Positions 25,305 through 34,804 of a stretch of DNA of 64,000 nucleotides are shown one piece after another. Position 1 is the first letter of the stretch, and every line of letters starts with the position of its first letter. The stretch is taken from positions 62,001 to 126,000 of the forward strand of contig NZ_JAFEMD010000008.1 in NCBI RefSeq assembly GCF_016892765.1, written 5' to 3'. Source of the stretch: Microvirga arvi. Its GTDB lineage: Bacteria > Pseudomonadota > Alphaproteobacteria > Rhizobiales > Beijerinckiaceae. A program made the position numbers and the translations under genes. The notes below the pieces were generated by a model, which was not told where the DNA came from, made no database searches, and worked only from the letters and a program-made list of their open reading frames with translations.

Positions 25305-25510
25305 GGTTTTCGCCCCCTTATTGGTCCTTCGCGCCTACAAGCCGACCTGCACAAACCTGGCGTAGCCGTTCAAGATTGCGAGATGCCTTTGTACCTCCAT
25401 CCTATCACATCCGCGCGCGCTCTTTCCGAAAGCGGAAATCGGGATAGGTTCATGAGCGTGGCGAGGCCTTTGTTGGCAAGGGCCGTGGGTCTGCACCTAA
25501 CATCCATCCG

Positions 25511-26503
25511 ATGGAGGCACACATCTTCGCACGCGAGAGCCCGTCGATGCTCCAACCGCAGCAGCCTGCACATCCGGGGTCGACGGTCGCGGTTCTCTCC
25601 GATGTCCATCTCCGCTTCGGCACCCGAACGGTTCTGGAGGGATTGAACCTCTCCCTGGCGCAGGGAGAGATCTTTGCCCTGCTCGGCCGCAACGGAACGG
25701 GCAAGACGACCCTGATGCGCCTTCTGACCGGGCAGATCCGACCGACATCGGGTGCGGTTCAGGTCTTCGGAGCCGATCCGGGCCATGAGGCCGCGCCCCG
25801 CCGGCTGATGAGCCTGGTCCCGCAGGACATCGCCCTCTATCCGCGCCTGACCGTCCGGGAGAACCTGGAGGTCATGGCTGGAATGGCGGGGATGCGCAGG
25901 GCCGAGATGTCCGGGCGCGTCGATGAGGCCATGGCCCTGACCCATGTCGAGGACCGGCAGAACGACCTGGTCGAGCATCTTTCCGGCGGCTACCGGCGCC
26001 GGGCCAACATTGCCGCAGCCCTGCTGACCCGACCCCGGCTCCTGCTCCTGGACGAGCCCACGGTCGGAGTGGACGTGGATGCCCGATTGTCCCTGCACCG
26101 AACCCTGAGGCGCCTGCGGGACGATGGCATGGCGATTCTGCTCACGACCCATGACCTCGACGAGGCCCGTGCCTTGGCGGACCGCATCGGGATCCTCGCA
26201 TCCGGCCGTCTGGCCGAGGAGGGGCCTGTGGGCGAGATCCTCCAACGCATGTTCGGAGAGAGACGGGAGGTTGTGGTGACGCTGAGCCGCGAGCCGGATC
26301 ATGGCGTGCAGGCCGTTCTGCAGCGGCTGGGCTTGAACCGCACGGACAATCCCCTTGAATGGGCCTCCTGGTCGACGGGCCCGGAGAGTTTCGCATCCTT
26401 GCAGGCCGCTCTTCGCCGGCATGACATCGGCCTGCACGAGATCCGACTGCGGGAGCCCCGGCTCGAGCATGTGCTGGCCCATGTGGAGGGGGTGCGCGCA
26501 TGA
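25511..26503 (+). CDS. ABC-2 exporter ATP-binding protein
   Basis: The 330-residue ATPase has Walker A GRNGTGKTT near residues 63-71, a signature loop LSGGYRRR (Gln of LSGGQ replaced by Tyr), Walker B LLLLDEPTVGVD and the switch His in TTHDLDEA. The C-terminal about 80 residues resemble the accessory domain of drug, Nod-factor and haemolysin-type ABC-2 exporters. Its stop overlaps the permease start (ATGA at 26500-26503), so the two form one transporter. Substrate is unknown. An alternative start at 25547 would remove 12 residues. Confidence 0.88.
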   Translation: MEAHIFARESPSMLQPQQPAHPGSTVAVLSDVHLRFGTRTVLEGLNLSLAQGEIFALLGRNGTGKTTLMRLLTGQIRPTSGAVQVFGADPGHEAAPRRLMSLVPQDIALYPRLTVRENLEVMAGMAGMRRAEMSGRVDEAMALTHVEDRQNDLVEHLSGGYRRRANIAAALLTRPRLLLLDEPTVGVDVDARLSLHRTLRRLRDDGMAILLTTHDLDEARALADRIGILASGRLAEEGPVGEILQRMFGERREVVVTLSREPDHGVQAVLQRLGLNRTDNPLEWASWSTGPESFASLQAALRRHDIGLHEIRLREPRLEHVLAHVEGVRA

Positions 26504-27705
26504 TCTTTCCGGCGGCCCGTGTCATGTTCCTGACCCTGCTCAGGGATCGCGGTGCGCTGGCGATGGCGTTCGTGCTGCCGCCGCTCATCTTCCTGATCTT
26601 CGCCGCCATCTTCTCGGCGGCTGGCGGCGACCAGCTGCGGCTGCATGTGGGAATCGCCGATCTGGCGCGTACCCCCACGACCTCGCGCCTCGTCCAGGTG
26701 ATCCTCGAGGAGCCGACCCTGCGCGTGACCTACAGCAAGAACGCGACGGCCGGGGATGTCCGCGGGCTCGTCAAGGACGGCGCCGTCGATCTGGGTCTCA
26801 TCATTAGAGGCGATCTTAATGCGCGCGAGGCCGGAGCTCCCGTCCTTCTCGTCACCCACGAGGCGAGGGCGATCGCCGGTGCGATCATGGCAGGCCATCT
26901 GCAGCGGCTGCTGGCGGTCCACATGCCCGATGTCGCTTTCGCCCAGGTGCTTGCGGATCTGGAAGCGATCGGAGGGATCACATCCGAGCAGCGAGCCTGG
27001 ATCGACGAGACGTTTAAGGAGAAGGCGGACGAGACGCGCGGCGATCCGCGTTCCCGGACCGCAGGACTGGTGGCGAGCGAGTCGGCCCTGCCGCGAACGG
27101 CAGGATGGGCCGTATCCTATTACGCCGGAGCCGTCGCCGTGATGTTCCTGCTCCTGGCCGGCATCCAGGGAGCCGTCGGCCTCATCGAGGAGAGGCGCCT
27201 CGGGGTCTATGACCGTCTGCTGGCCGGGCCGGGAGGCATCGCCGCCATCATCCTGGGCAAGTTTCTGTTCCTCGTGGCGCAGGGAACCGTGCAGGCGGCC
27301 CTCGTGTTCCTGACGGCCTATCTCCTTTACGACGTCGATTTCATCGCCGCCTTCATCCCGTGGCTCATGACGACCCTCGCGGTCGCCGCGGCAGCATCCG
27401 CCCTAGCCCTAGGCCTGTGCGTCGCGTGCTCCTCGCGCCAGCAGGCGCAAGTTCTGTCCACCTTCGCGGTCCTCATCGTATCTGCGGCCGGCGGCAGCAT
27501 GGTGCCACGCTTCTTCTTGCCGCCCTGGCTGCAGGAAGCGGGCTGGTGGACGCCGAACGCCTGGTCGATCCAGGCCTATTCATCGGCGCTGACGCCCGGA
27601 GCGTCCTTTTCGTCGCTTGGTATGGCCTGGGCGATCCTGATCGCGATGGCAGCCCTGGCGCTCCTGTTCACGCTCGGCGTCTCGCTCAGGCGACGCTCCG
27701 TCTGA
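26500..27705 (+). CDS. ABC-2 type exporter permease
   Basis: The 401-residue inner-membrane protein has one N-terminal membrane helix (LAMAFVLPPLIFLIFAAIFSA), a large extracytoplasmic region of about 160 residues, then five C-terminal helices (from GAVAVMFLLLAGIQGAVGL to AILIAMAALALLFTLGVSL). This is the YhhJ/YbhS-like ABC-2 plan. It is translationally coupled to the ATPase gene. Together they are expected to export an unidentified substrate. Confidence 0.87.
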   Translation: MIFPAARVMFLTLLRDRGALAMAFVLPPLIFLIFAAIFSAAGGDQLRLHVGIADLARTPTTSRLVQVILEEPTLRVTYSKNATAGDVRGLVKDGAVDLGLIIRGDLNAREAGAPVLLVTHEARAIAGAIMAGHLQRLLAVHMPDVAFAQVLADLEAIGGITSEQRAWIDETFKEKADETRGDPRSRTAGLVASESALPRTAGWAVSYYAGAVAVMFLLLAGIQGAVGLIEERRLGVYDRLLAGPGGIAAIILGKFLFLVAQGTVQAALVFLTAYLLYDVDFIAAFIPWLMTTLAVAAAASALALGLCVACSSRQQAQVLSTFAVLIVSAAGGSMVPRFFLPPWLQEAGWWTPNAWSIQAYSSALTPGASFSSLGMAWAILIAMAALALLFTLGVSLRRRSV

Positions 27706-27714
27706 GCCGACGTC

Positions 27715-28680
27715 TCAAGCCCGCTGCCGGCGCCACGCGTCGAGATCGTCCAGGGACAGGTTGGAGCCGCACAGCACAAGGCCGATCACGCTCTCATCGG
27801 GCAGGGAAGGGGCGATCGTCTCGGCCGCGGTCAGCACGCAGGCGGCGGCCGGCTCGCAGAGGAGCTTCTCCTTCTGCAGGATCCAGCTCACATCCGCGAT
27901 CACCGGTTCGTCCTCTACGAGGATGATCTCCTTCAGGAAGAGCTTGGCGCCGGCAATCGTCCTGTGGGTTGCAAACGGTGCTCCGAGGGTCCGTGCAATC
28001 GAGGTCGGGCGGATCGTCACCGGCTCATCGGCCTTGAGCGCCTCGGTCATGGTCGGCGCGCCTGTGGTCTCGACGCCATAGATCGTCAGCGAGGGCCGCT
28101 TCGCCTTCAGGGCTGCCGCGACACCCGACATGAAGCCGCCGCCGCCTATGGAAACGAAGACGTGGGTGAGATCGGGGATGTCCTCCAGGAATTCGAGCCC
28201 GAGGGTGCCATGGCCCGCGATGATCGCCGGATCGTCGTAGGGATGGACGAAGAGCCGTCCCTGGCGCTGGTAGTCCTCCGCCTTCGCGAAAGCTTCTGCC
28301 GCGTCGTCACAAAGTTCGATGCGGGCTCCGTACTTGGTGGCGAGATCGACATTGAACCGAGGGGTGACCTTCGGCATCAGCACAAGCGCATCGAGACCGA
28401 GCGTTCCCGCCACCCGCGCGACCGCGATGGCGTGATTGCCGCCCGACACGGTCACGAGACCGCGCCGGCGCTCCTCGTCGCTCAAGGTCAGGACCTTGTT
28501 GAAGACGCCCCGGACCTTGAACGAGCCTGCAAGCTGCAGCGCCTCCATCTTCAAGGCCGTGCGCCGGCCGAGCCGAGCCGAGACATCCGCACTCTCGAAG
28601 GCAGGCGTACGCCTGACGCGTCCGGCAATGCGGCTGCGGGCGGCTTCAATGTCGGCAAGCGTCACGTCGAAGGTGGTCAT
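27715..28680 (-). CDS. Threonine/serine dehydratase, PLP-dependent
   Basis: The 321-residue protein is a fold-type II PLP enzyme that deaminates serine or threonine to a 2-oxoacid. Visible features are the PLP Lys in LAGSFKVRGV, SGGNHA for substrate binding and the phosphate loop SIGGGGFMSG. It lacks the C-terminal ACT-like regulatory domain of biosynthetic IlvA, so a catabolic dehydratase or a racemase-like member is likely. I start at ATG 28680 (MTTFDVTLADIEAA). It is convergent with the exporter permease, 9 bp apart, and divergent from argE. Confidence 0.85.
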   Translation of the reverse strand: MTTFDVTLADIEAARSRIAGRVRRTPAFESADVSARLGRRTALKMEALQLAGSFKVRGVFNKVLTLSDEERRRGLVTVSGGNHAIAVARVAGTLGLDALVLMPKVTPRFNVDLATKYGARIELCDDAAEAFAKAEDYQRQGRLFVHPYDDPAIIAGHGTLGLEFLEDIPDLTHVFVSIGGGGFMSGVAAALKAKRPSLTIYGVETTGAPTMTEALKADEPVTIRPTSIARTLGAPFATHRTIAGAKLFLKEIILVEDEPVIADVSWILQKEKLLCEPAAACVLTAAETIAPSLPDESVIGLVLCGSNLSLDDLDAWRRQRA

Positions 28681-28838
28681 TGTGTCTCCGTCGGAGCGGA
28701 ATTGGAGGAGGGGCGGATCATGGTCGCGCGCAGCGTGCCGCGTCAACAGGCGCGGCATCGGTTGATGGGCGATAATCCGGCTTGACCCGTCACACCATAG
28801 GATCGGATGCTCGCGCCTGACCCTGGGAGAATTCGCAC

Positions 28839-29993
28839 ATGCCCTTATCGCCCCGCGAGATGCTCGCGCGTCTGGTTGCCTTTCCGAGCGTTTCGACGAG
28901 CAGCAATCTCGACATCATCGGGTTCTGCCGCGACTGGCTGAACAGCCATGGGGTCGAGAGCCATCTCGTCATGAGCCCCGAGGGCGACAAGGCGAATCTC
29001 TATGCCAGCATCGGGCCGCAGGTGGAGGGCGGCATCGTGCTCTCCGGCCATACGGACGTGGTGCCGGTGGAAGGGCAGAACTGGACCACGGATCCGTGGA
29101 TTCTGACGGAGAAGAACGGCCGCCTCTATGGCCGCGGCTCGACCGACATGAAGGGCTTCGACGCCCTCGTGCTGGCGCTGGTGCCGGAGATGGTGAAAGC
29201 GCCCCTGAAGCGGCCGATCCATATCGCCCTGTCCTATGACGAGGAGATTGCCTGCCGGGGAGCGCCGTCCATGGTGCATGCCATGGTCCGGTCGATCCCA
29301 AAGCCATCCGCCGTGATCGTGGGCGAGCCGACGCGCCATGCGGTGGTGACGGGCCATAAGGCCTCGGTGCAACTGCGCACCCAGGTGACCGGCTATGCGG
29401 TGCATTCAAGCCGGATCGACCAGGGGGTGAGTGCCGTCATGAACGCTGCCCGCCTCATCACGTGGCATGAGGACGTGATGGAGGAGAACCGGCGCCGGGC
29501 CGACCCGGCCAACCGCTTCGAGCCGCCTTATACCACGGTGCATTGCGGCATGATGGCAGGCGGGATCGCCGCCAATGTGGTGTCCTCGTCCGCTTGGTTC
29601 TTCAGCGATATCAGGGCCATACCCACGGAAAGCCCACAGGATTATTCGGAGCGCTATCAGGCCTATATCCGCGAGGTCATCGAACCCCGGATGAAGGCGA
29701 TCGCTCCCGAGACCGGCGTTGCCGTGGAGTTGATCGCCGAGATCCCGGGGCTCAGGCCCGAGACGGAAGGTGAGGCCGAGCGCCTCATGCGCCGCATCAC
29801 CGGCGACAACGGCACCCACGTGGTCTCCTACGGGACGGAGGCCGGGCTGTTCCAGCGGGTGGGCTGGTCGACCGTCGTCTGCGGCCCAGGTGATATCGCC
29901 CAGGCCCACCAGCCGGACGAATATATCGAAATCAGCGAGTTGGAGGCTGGAGAGCGCGTGTTGCGCCGCATCATCGGCGAACTCTGTGCCTAA
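28839..29993 (+). CDS. argE: Acetylornithine deacetylase (M20 family)
   Basis: The 384-residue M20 metallohydrolase removes the acetyl group from N-acetylornithine in arginine synthesis. It has the first zinc ligand in LSGHTDVVPV, the bridging Asp in GRGSTDMKGF, catalytic Glu pair in YDEEIACRG, the dimerisation domain with the conserved HSS, and a C-terminal His in AHQPDEYIE. ATG 28839 has GGGAG upstream. The next genes encode a peptide importer, so a scavenging role on acetylated amino acids or peptides is an alternative to arginine synthesis. Confidence 0.85.
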   Translation: MPLSPREMLARLVAFPSVSTSSNLDIIGFCRDWLNSHGVESHLVMSPEGDKANLYASIGPQVEGGIVLSGHTDVVPVEGQNWTTDPWILTEKNGRLYGRGSTDMKGFDALVLALVPEMVKAPLKRPIHIALSYDEEIACRGAPSMVHAMVRSIPKPSAVIVGEPTRHAVVTGHKASVQLRTQVTGYAVHSSRIDQGVSAVMNAARLITWHEDVMEENRRRADPANRFEPPYTTVHCGMMAGGIAANVVSSSAWFFSDIRAIPTESPQDYSERYQAYIREVIEPRMKAIAPETGVAVELIAEIPGLRPETEGEAERLMRRITGDNGTHVVSYGTEAGLFQRVGWSTVVCGPGDIAQAHQPDEYIEISELEAGERVLRRIIGELCA

Positions 29994-30146
29994 ATGCTGA
30001 GCAGGGAGGCTGAACTCGGGACTAGACCACCAGCCACTTTCCTGCCTAACTTCATCCCGGACGGAAGCAACACGGCGAGAAGCCGGTCTTCCGACAAGAA
30101 GAACCTCGCGCAAAGACGCGGGGCTTCCAGAGGAGAAAGACACAAT

Positions 30147-31745
30147 ATGACGATGCGTTCGAAATTTTTCGTCGCCACGGTTGCGACGCTTTTGGCCGGC
30201 GCAGCGCTTCCGGCCATGGCCGTGACCCTGCGCTATGCCAACCAGGGCGACCTGAAGTCGCTCGATCCCTACACCCTCAACGAGACCACCACGATCGCAC
30301 ATCACGGCCATGTCTACGAAGGCCTGACCAAGCGCGATAAGGACATCTCCATCATTCCGGGCCTCGCCGAGCGCTGGGAGATCAGCGAAGACGGCATGAC
30401 CTGGCGCCTCTTCCTGCGCAAGAACGTGAAGTTCCACAACGGAAACCCGTTCAACGCCGACGACGTGATCTTCTCGGCCAACCGGGTGAGAGCACAAGGT
30501 TCGAACTTCCAGACCCGCGTTCCGAGCGGCTCCGAGTGGGTGAAGGTCGACGACTATACGGTCGATGTGAAGCTCAAGTCGCCGAACCCGATCATGAATG
30601 CCCAGTGGGATACCTGGTACATCATGGACAAGGAGTGGTCGGAGGCGAACAACAGCGTTGCGCCGACACCCGCCGCCGCGACGACGCCCAGCTACGCCTC
30701 TCTGAACGCCAACGGCACCGGCCCGTTCAAGATCGAAAGCCACCAGCCCGGCGTGAAGACCGTCTTCAAGCCCAACAAGGATTGGTGGGGCAAGGTCGAG
30801 CATAACCTGGACGAGATCGTCTTCACCCCCATCGCATCCGATGCCACCCGCGTCGCCGCGCTGCTCTCCGGTGAGGTCGACATCATCGAGCCGGTTCCGC
30901 TGCAGGACGTTCAGCGCGTCAACAGCACCGCCAACGCGAAGGTTTTGGCCGGCCCCGAGCTTCGCACCATCTTCCTCGGCTTCGACCAGACCCGCGACGA
31001 GCTTCTGTTCTCGAACGTGAAGGGCAAAAACCCGTTCAAGGACAAGCGCGTGCGCGAGGCCTTCTACAAGGCCATCGACATCGAGACCATCAAGTCCCGC
31101 GTCATGCGCGGCATGGCCACGCCGTCCGCGCTGATGATCGCGCCGCAGCTCTTCAGCCTCTCGAAGGATTTCGAGCGTCCGAAGTACGATGTCGAAGGCG
31201 CCAAGAAGCTTTTGGCAGATGCCGGCTATCCGAACGGCTTCGAGGTCGGCATGGACTGCCCGAACGACCGCTACGTCAATGACGAGGCGATCTGCCAGGC
31301 CGTAGTCGGCATGCTCGCCCGCGCGGGCGTCAAGGTGAACCTGATGGCCCAGCCCAAGGCGCAGTACTTCGCCAAGGTGCTGAAATCCGGCAACTACAAC
31401 ACCTCGTTCTACCTGCTGGGCTGGACGCCGGGTACTTTCGACAGCCACAACGTGCTGTTCGACATCGAAGGCTGCCGCAACGATCCGCAATCCTCACGCG
31501 GCGAGTCGAACCTCGGCAACTTCTGCAACAAGCAGCACGACGAGCTGACCGACAAGATCCTGGTCGAGAGCAACAAGGAAAAGCGCGACCAGCTGATCAA
31601 GCAGGCCTACCAGATCACCTTCGACGAATACGGCTACATCCCGCTGCACCAGCAGGCTCTCGCCTGGGGTGTGTCGAACAAGGTGACGATGACCCAGCGC
31701 GCCGATAACCAGGTGCTGCTCTACTGGGCGCAGAAGAAGGAATAG
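30147..31745 (+). CDS. Peptide ABC transporter substrate-binding protein (SBP family 5)
   Basis: The 532-residue periplasmic protein has a signal peptide (MTMRSKFFVATVATLLAGAALPAMA) and the family 5 plan: YANQGDLKSLDPYTLNE, LAERWEISEDGMTWRLFLRKNVKFHNG, GTGPFKIE, RVREAFYKAIDIE. ATG 30147 has AGAGGAGA upstream; the 153-bp gap after argE is non-coding. It is followed by two permeases and two ATPases and so delivers substrate to a Dpp/Opp-type importer. Exact peptide specificity cannot be read. Confidence 0.92.
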   Translation: MTMRSKFFVATVATLLAGAALPAMAVTLRYANQGDLKSLDPYTLNETTTIAHHGHVYEGLTKRDKDISIIPGLAERWEISEDGMTWRLFLRKNVKFHNGNPFNADDVIFSANRVRAQGSNFQTRVPSGSEWVKVDDYTVDVKLKSPNPIMNAQWDTWYIMDKEWSEANNSVAPTPAAATTPSYASLNANGTGPFKIESHQPGVKTVFKPNKDWWGKVEHNLDEIVFTPIASDATRVAALLSGEVDIIEPVPLQDVQRVNSTANAKVLAGPELRTIFLGFDQTRDELLFSNVKGKNPFKDKRVREAFYKAIDIETIKSRVMRGMATPSALMIAPQLFSLSKDFERPKYDVEGAKKLLADAGYPNGFEVGMDCPNDRYVNDEAICQAVVGMLARAGVKVNLMAQPKAQYFAKVLKSGNYNTSFYLLGWTPGTFDSHNVLFDIEGCRNDPQSSRGESNLGNFCNKQHDELTDKILVESNKEKRDQLIKQAYQITFDEYGYIPLHQQALAWGVSNKVTMTQRADNQVLLYWAQKKE

Positions 31746-31849
31746 TCAGCGCCTGATCGCTTGTCCCGGGCAGTCCGCTGCCCGGGACGATTCTTTCGAA
31801 GGTCTCGGGTGGCGGTGTCACTCGAGGTGCAGCGATCCAGAGATTGTAC

Positions 31850-32830
31850 ATGTTTGCTTTCATCATCCGGCGAGCCCTCCAGGCCATCGGCGTTCTTCTG
31901 GCCGTCGGGATCATTTCCTTTGCCATGTTCCGCTTTGCCGGCGATCCGGTAAACCAGATCGTCTCCCTCGACACGCCGGCCGCCGAGCGGGAGCAGGTCC
32001 GCCGCTCTCTCGGCCTCGACGACGCGGTTCCCGTGCAATTCGCGCGATACCTCGGCCAAGCCGTTCGCGGCGAATTCGGCGTATCCTACCAGTTCCGGCA
32101 GCCCGTTTCTGATCTCCTGGCGGAGCGAATGCCGGCGACGCTGGAGCTGGCCCTCTGCGCTACGCTCTTCGCCACCGGCTTCGGCGTGCTGATGGGCGTC
32201 TATTCAGGCCTGAAACGGGACAGTCTCCTGGCGAAGGTGTTCCAGACGATCTCCCTCATCGGCATCTCGCTCCCGACCTTCCTGATCGGCATTCTGCTTA
32301 TCTATCTGTTCGCCGTCACTCTCGGCTGGCTCCCGTCCTACGGGCGCGGCGATACGGTGCGCCTCGGCTGGTGGTCGACAGGGCTCCTCACCACCTCAGG
32401 CCTCAAGGCGCTCATCTTGCCGTCCATCACCCTTGGCCTGTTTCAGATGACCCTGATCATGCGCATCGTACGGGCCGAGATGCTGGAGGTGCTGCGCACC
32501 GATTACATCAAGTTCGCGCGGGCGAGGGGGCTGACCACCCGAGCCATCCATTTCGGGCATGCGCTCAAGAACACGCTCGTTCCGGTGATCACCATCGTGG
32601 GCCTGCAGTTCGGCTCGGTGATCGCGTTCGCGATCATCACCGAGACCGTGTTCCAGTGGCCGGGCATGGGTCTTCTGTTCGTGCAGGCCGTGCAGAATGT
32701 CGATATCCCGATCATGGCGGCCTACCTCATGCTGGTGGCCCTGATCTTCGTGGTCATCAATCTCGCCGTCGACATCCTCTACACGATCGTCGATCCCCGC
32801 CTGAGAACGTCGATCCGGCAGCCGGCCTGA
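31850..32830 (+). CDS. Peptide ABC transporter permease, DppB type
   Basis: The 326-residue protein has six membrane helices, starting with the conserved N-terminal FAFIIRRALQAIGVLLAVGIISFAMFRFAGDP (cited by its ends at about residues 2-33), and an EAA-like loop for the ATPase near DYIKFARARGLTTRAIHFGHALKNTLVPV. I start at ATG 31850; a TTG two codons earlier is possible. It forms the translocation channel with the DppC-type partner 10 bp downstream. Confidence 0.92.
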   Translation: MFAFIIRRALQAIGVLLAVGIISFAMFRFAGDPVNQIVSLDTPAAEREQVRRSLGLDDAVPVQFARYLGQAVRGEFGVSYQFRQPVSDLLAERMPATLELALCATLFATGFGVLMGVYSGLKRDSLLAKVFQTISLIGISLPTFLIGILLIYLFAVTLGWLPSYGRGDTVRLGWWSTGLLTTSGLKALILPSITLGLFQMTLIMRIVRAEMLEVLRTDYIKFARARGLTTRAIHFGHALKNTLVPVITIVGLQFGSVIAFAIITETVFQWPGMGLLFVQAVQNVDIPIMAAYLMLVALIFVVINLAVDILYTIVDPRLRTSIRQPA

Positions 32831-32840
32831 GGAGGGATTC

Positions 32841-33797
32841 ATGGCAGACGCAATCCAAGCGGCCCCCGCGCCTCACACCGCACCGACGACCTGGGCCGGC
32901 CGCTTCTTCGACAGCGACGTCTGGGCGAGCTTCAAGCGCTCGAAGCTCACGATGGCGGCGGCCTTGCTGACGGCCCTTTTCATGGCCTCCGCCATCCTCG
33001 CCGGGATCCTGTCGCCGCAGGACCCGTTCGACCCGGCGCAGCTGGAGTTGATGAACAGCCGTCTTCCGCCCATCTGGGATGCGGAGGGGCAGATGCCCTT
33101 CATGCTCGGCACGGACGAGCAGGGCCGCGACATCCTTTCGGCTATCCTCTACGGCCTGAGGATATCGCTTACGGTCGGAATTCTTGGTGTCGCCTTTTCC
33201 GCCACCCTTGGGATCACCCTGGGGCTCGTCGCCGGCTATATCGGCGGCACCGTTGATGCCATCATTATGCGCATTGCCGATGTGCAGCTGACTTTCCCGG
33301 CCATCCTGATCGCCCTTCTCGTCGATGGCGTGGTGAAGTCCGTTCTCGGCGGTCAGCTCGATGAGATGACGACTTTATCGGTCCTGGTCTTCTCTATCGG
33401 CCTCAGCTTCTGGGTGCAGTACGCCCGCACCGTGCGTGGCTCGGTGATGGTGGAAAAGAACAAGGACTACATTGCCGCCGCCCGTCTTATCGGCCTTCCC
33501 GCGCCGGTCATCATGCTGCGTCACGTTCTGCCGAACGTCCTGGGGCCGGTGCTCGTGATCGCCACCATCAACCTGGCACTGGCCATCATCACGGAAGCAA
33601 CACTCTCATTCCTCGGCACCGGCATGCCTGAGACGATGCCGTCAATCGGCACGCTCATCCGCATCGGCAACAACTACCTGTTCTCCGGCGAGTGGTGGAT
33701 CGTGGCCTTTCCGGGCATCGCGCTGGCGGTTCTCGTGCTGGCCATCAACCTTCTGGGCGATTGGCTGCGTGACGCGCTCAATCCGAAGCTGCGATGA
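32841..33797 (+). CDS. Peptide ABC transporter permease, DppC type
   Basis: The 318-residue inner-membrane protein has an N-terminal cytoplasmic segment, one helix, then the five-helix binding-protein-dependent permease core, with the EAA loop near KDYIAAARLIGLPAPVIMLRHVLPN. The periplasmic loop LGTDEQGRDILSAILYG is characteristic of DppC/OppC proteins. GGAGG precedes ATG 32841. The stop overlaps a possible ATG of the next gene (ATGA). Confidence 0.92.
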   Translation: MADAIQAAPAPHTAPTTWAGRFFDSDVWASFKRSKLTMAAALLTALFMASAILAGILSPQDPFDPAQLELMNSRLPPIWDAEGQMPFMLGTDEQGRDILSAILYGLRISLTVGILGVAFSATLGITLGLVAGYIGGTVDAIIMRIADVQLTFPAILIALLVDGVVKSVLGGQLDEMTTLSVLVFSIGLSFWVQYARTVRGSVMVEKNKDYIAAARLIGLPAPVIMLRHVLPNVLGPVLVIATINLALAIITEATLSFLGTGMPETMPSIGTLIRIGNNYLFSGEWWIVAFPGIALAVLVLAINLLGDWLRDALNPKLR

Positions 33798-33811
33798 GAG
33801 AGGCGGCACCC

Positions 33812-34804
33812 ATGACTCAACCTGTCCTCTCCGTCCGTGACCTGCGCGTCGAGTTCGTCACGCGGCGCGGCATCCTCAAGGCTATCGACGGCATCTCGTT
33901 TGATATCGGCAAGGGCGAGGTACTCGGCGTTGTGGGTGAATCCGGCGCCGGCAAGTCAGTGACGGGCTCCGCCGTCGTCGGGCTCATCGACCCGCCGGGC
34001 CGCATCGCCGGAGGCGAGATCTGGCTGTCAGGCATGCGCATCGACAACCTGCCGCCGGAGGAGATGCGCCGGGTGCGCGGCAAGCGCATCGGCATGATCT
34101 TTCAGGATCCGCTCACCAGCCTCAACCCGCTCTACCGGGTCAGCGAGCAGCTGATCGAGACCATCCGCACGCACACCAATCTGTCCGCCTCCGGGGCACG
34201 CAAGCGGGCCATCGATCTGCTGGCGGAAGTGGGCATTCCGGCGCCGGAGAGGCGCATCGACAGCTATCCGCACGAGTTCTCCGGCGGCATGCGCCAGCGC
34301 GTAGTGATCGCCTTGGCCTTGTGCGCGGAGCCGGAACTCATCATTGCCGACGAGCCGACGACTGCGCTCGACGTGTCCGTCCAGGCGCAGATCATTTCGC
34401 TGCTCAAGCGCCTCGGGCGCGAGCACGGCACGGCGATCATGCTGGTCACGCACGACATGGGCGTGATCGCCGAGACCGCCGACCGCGTGGCCGTGATGTA
34501 TGCCGGCCGCATCGCCGAGATCGGCCCCGTGCGGGATGTGGTGCAGAACCCGCTGCATCCCTATGCCAAAGGCCTGATGGGTGCGATCCCGTCGCTTGAA
34601 AGCGATGCGAATCGCCTCGTGCAGATTCCGGGCTCCATGCCGCGCCTCTCGGCCATTCCACCCGGCTGCCCCTTCAATCCGCGCTGTCCTTACGTCTTCG
34701 ACCGCTGCCGGGTCGAGCGTCCGGAGCCGATCCAGCACAGTGAGCACCGTGTGGCCTGCCATCTCTACGATCAATCCCCCGTCCGGTCGGAGGCCGTCGC
34801 GTGA
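33812..34804 (+). CDS. Peptide ABC transporter ATPase, DppD type
   Basis: The 330-residue ATPase has Walker A GESGAGKS, Q-loop FQDPLTSLNP, signature FSGGMRQR, Walker B LIIADEPTTALD and a C-terminal oligopeptide-transporter extension with Cys residues (GCPFNPRCPYVFDRC), which in relatives binds an iron-sulfur cluster. I start at ATG 33812 with GAGAGG about 8 nt upstream; ATG 33794 overlaps the permease stop and would add six residues. It pairs with the next ATPase to drive the importer. Confidence 0.92.
   Translation: MTQPVLSVRDLRVEFVTRRGILKAIDGISFDIGKGEVLGVVGESGAGKSVTGSAVVGLIDPPGRIAGGEIWLSGMRIDNLPPEEMRRVRGKRIGMIFQDPLTSLNPLYRVSEQLIETIRTHTNLSASGARKRAIDLLAEVGIPAPERRIDSYPHEFSGGMRQRVVIALALCAEPELIIADEPTTALDVSVQAQIISLLKRLGREHGTAIMLVTHDMGVIAETADRVAVMYAGRIAEIGPVRDVVQNPLHPYAKGLMGAIPSLESDANRLVQIPGSMPRLSAIPPGCPFNPRCPYVFDRCRVERPEPIQHSEHRVACHLYDQSPVRSEAVA

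Noticed and set aside
29406-31490. Very long minus-strand open frame (about 694 codons) across argE and the peptide-binding protein gene
   Set aside because: Both plus-strand genes have clear domains; the antisense frame is a codon-bias shadow.
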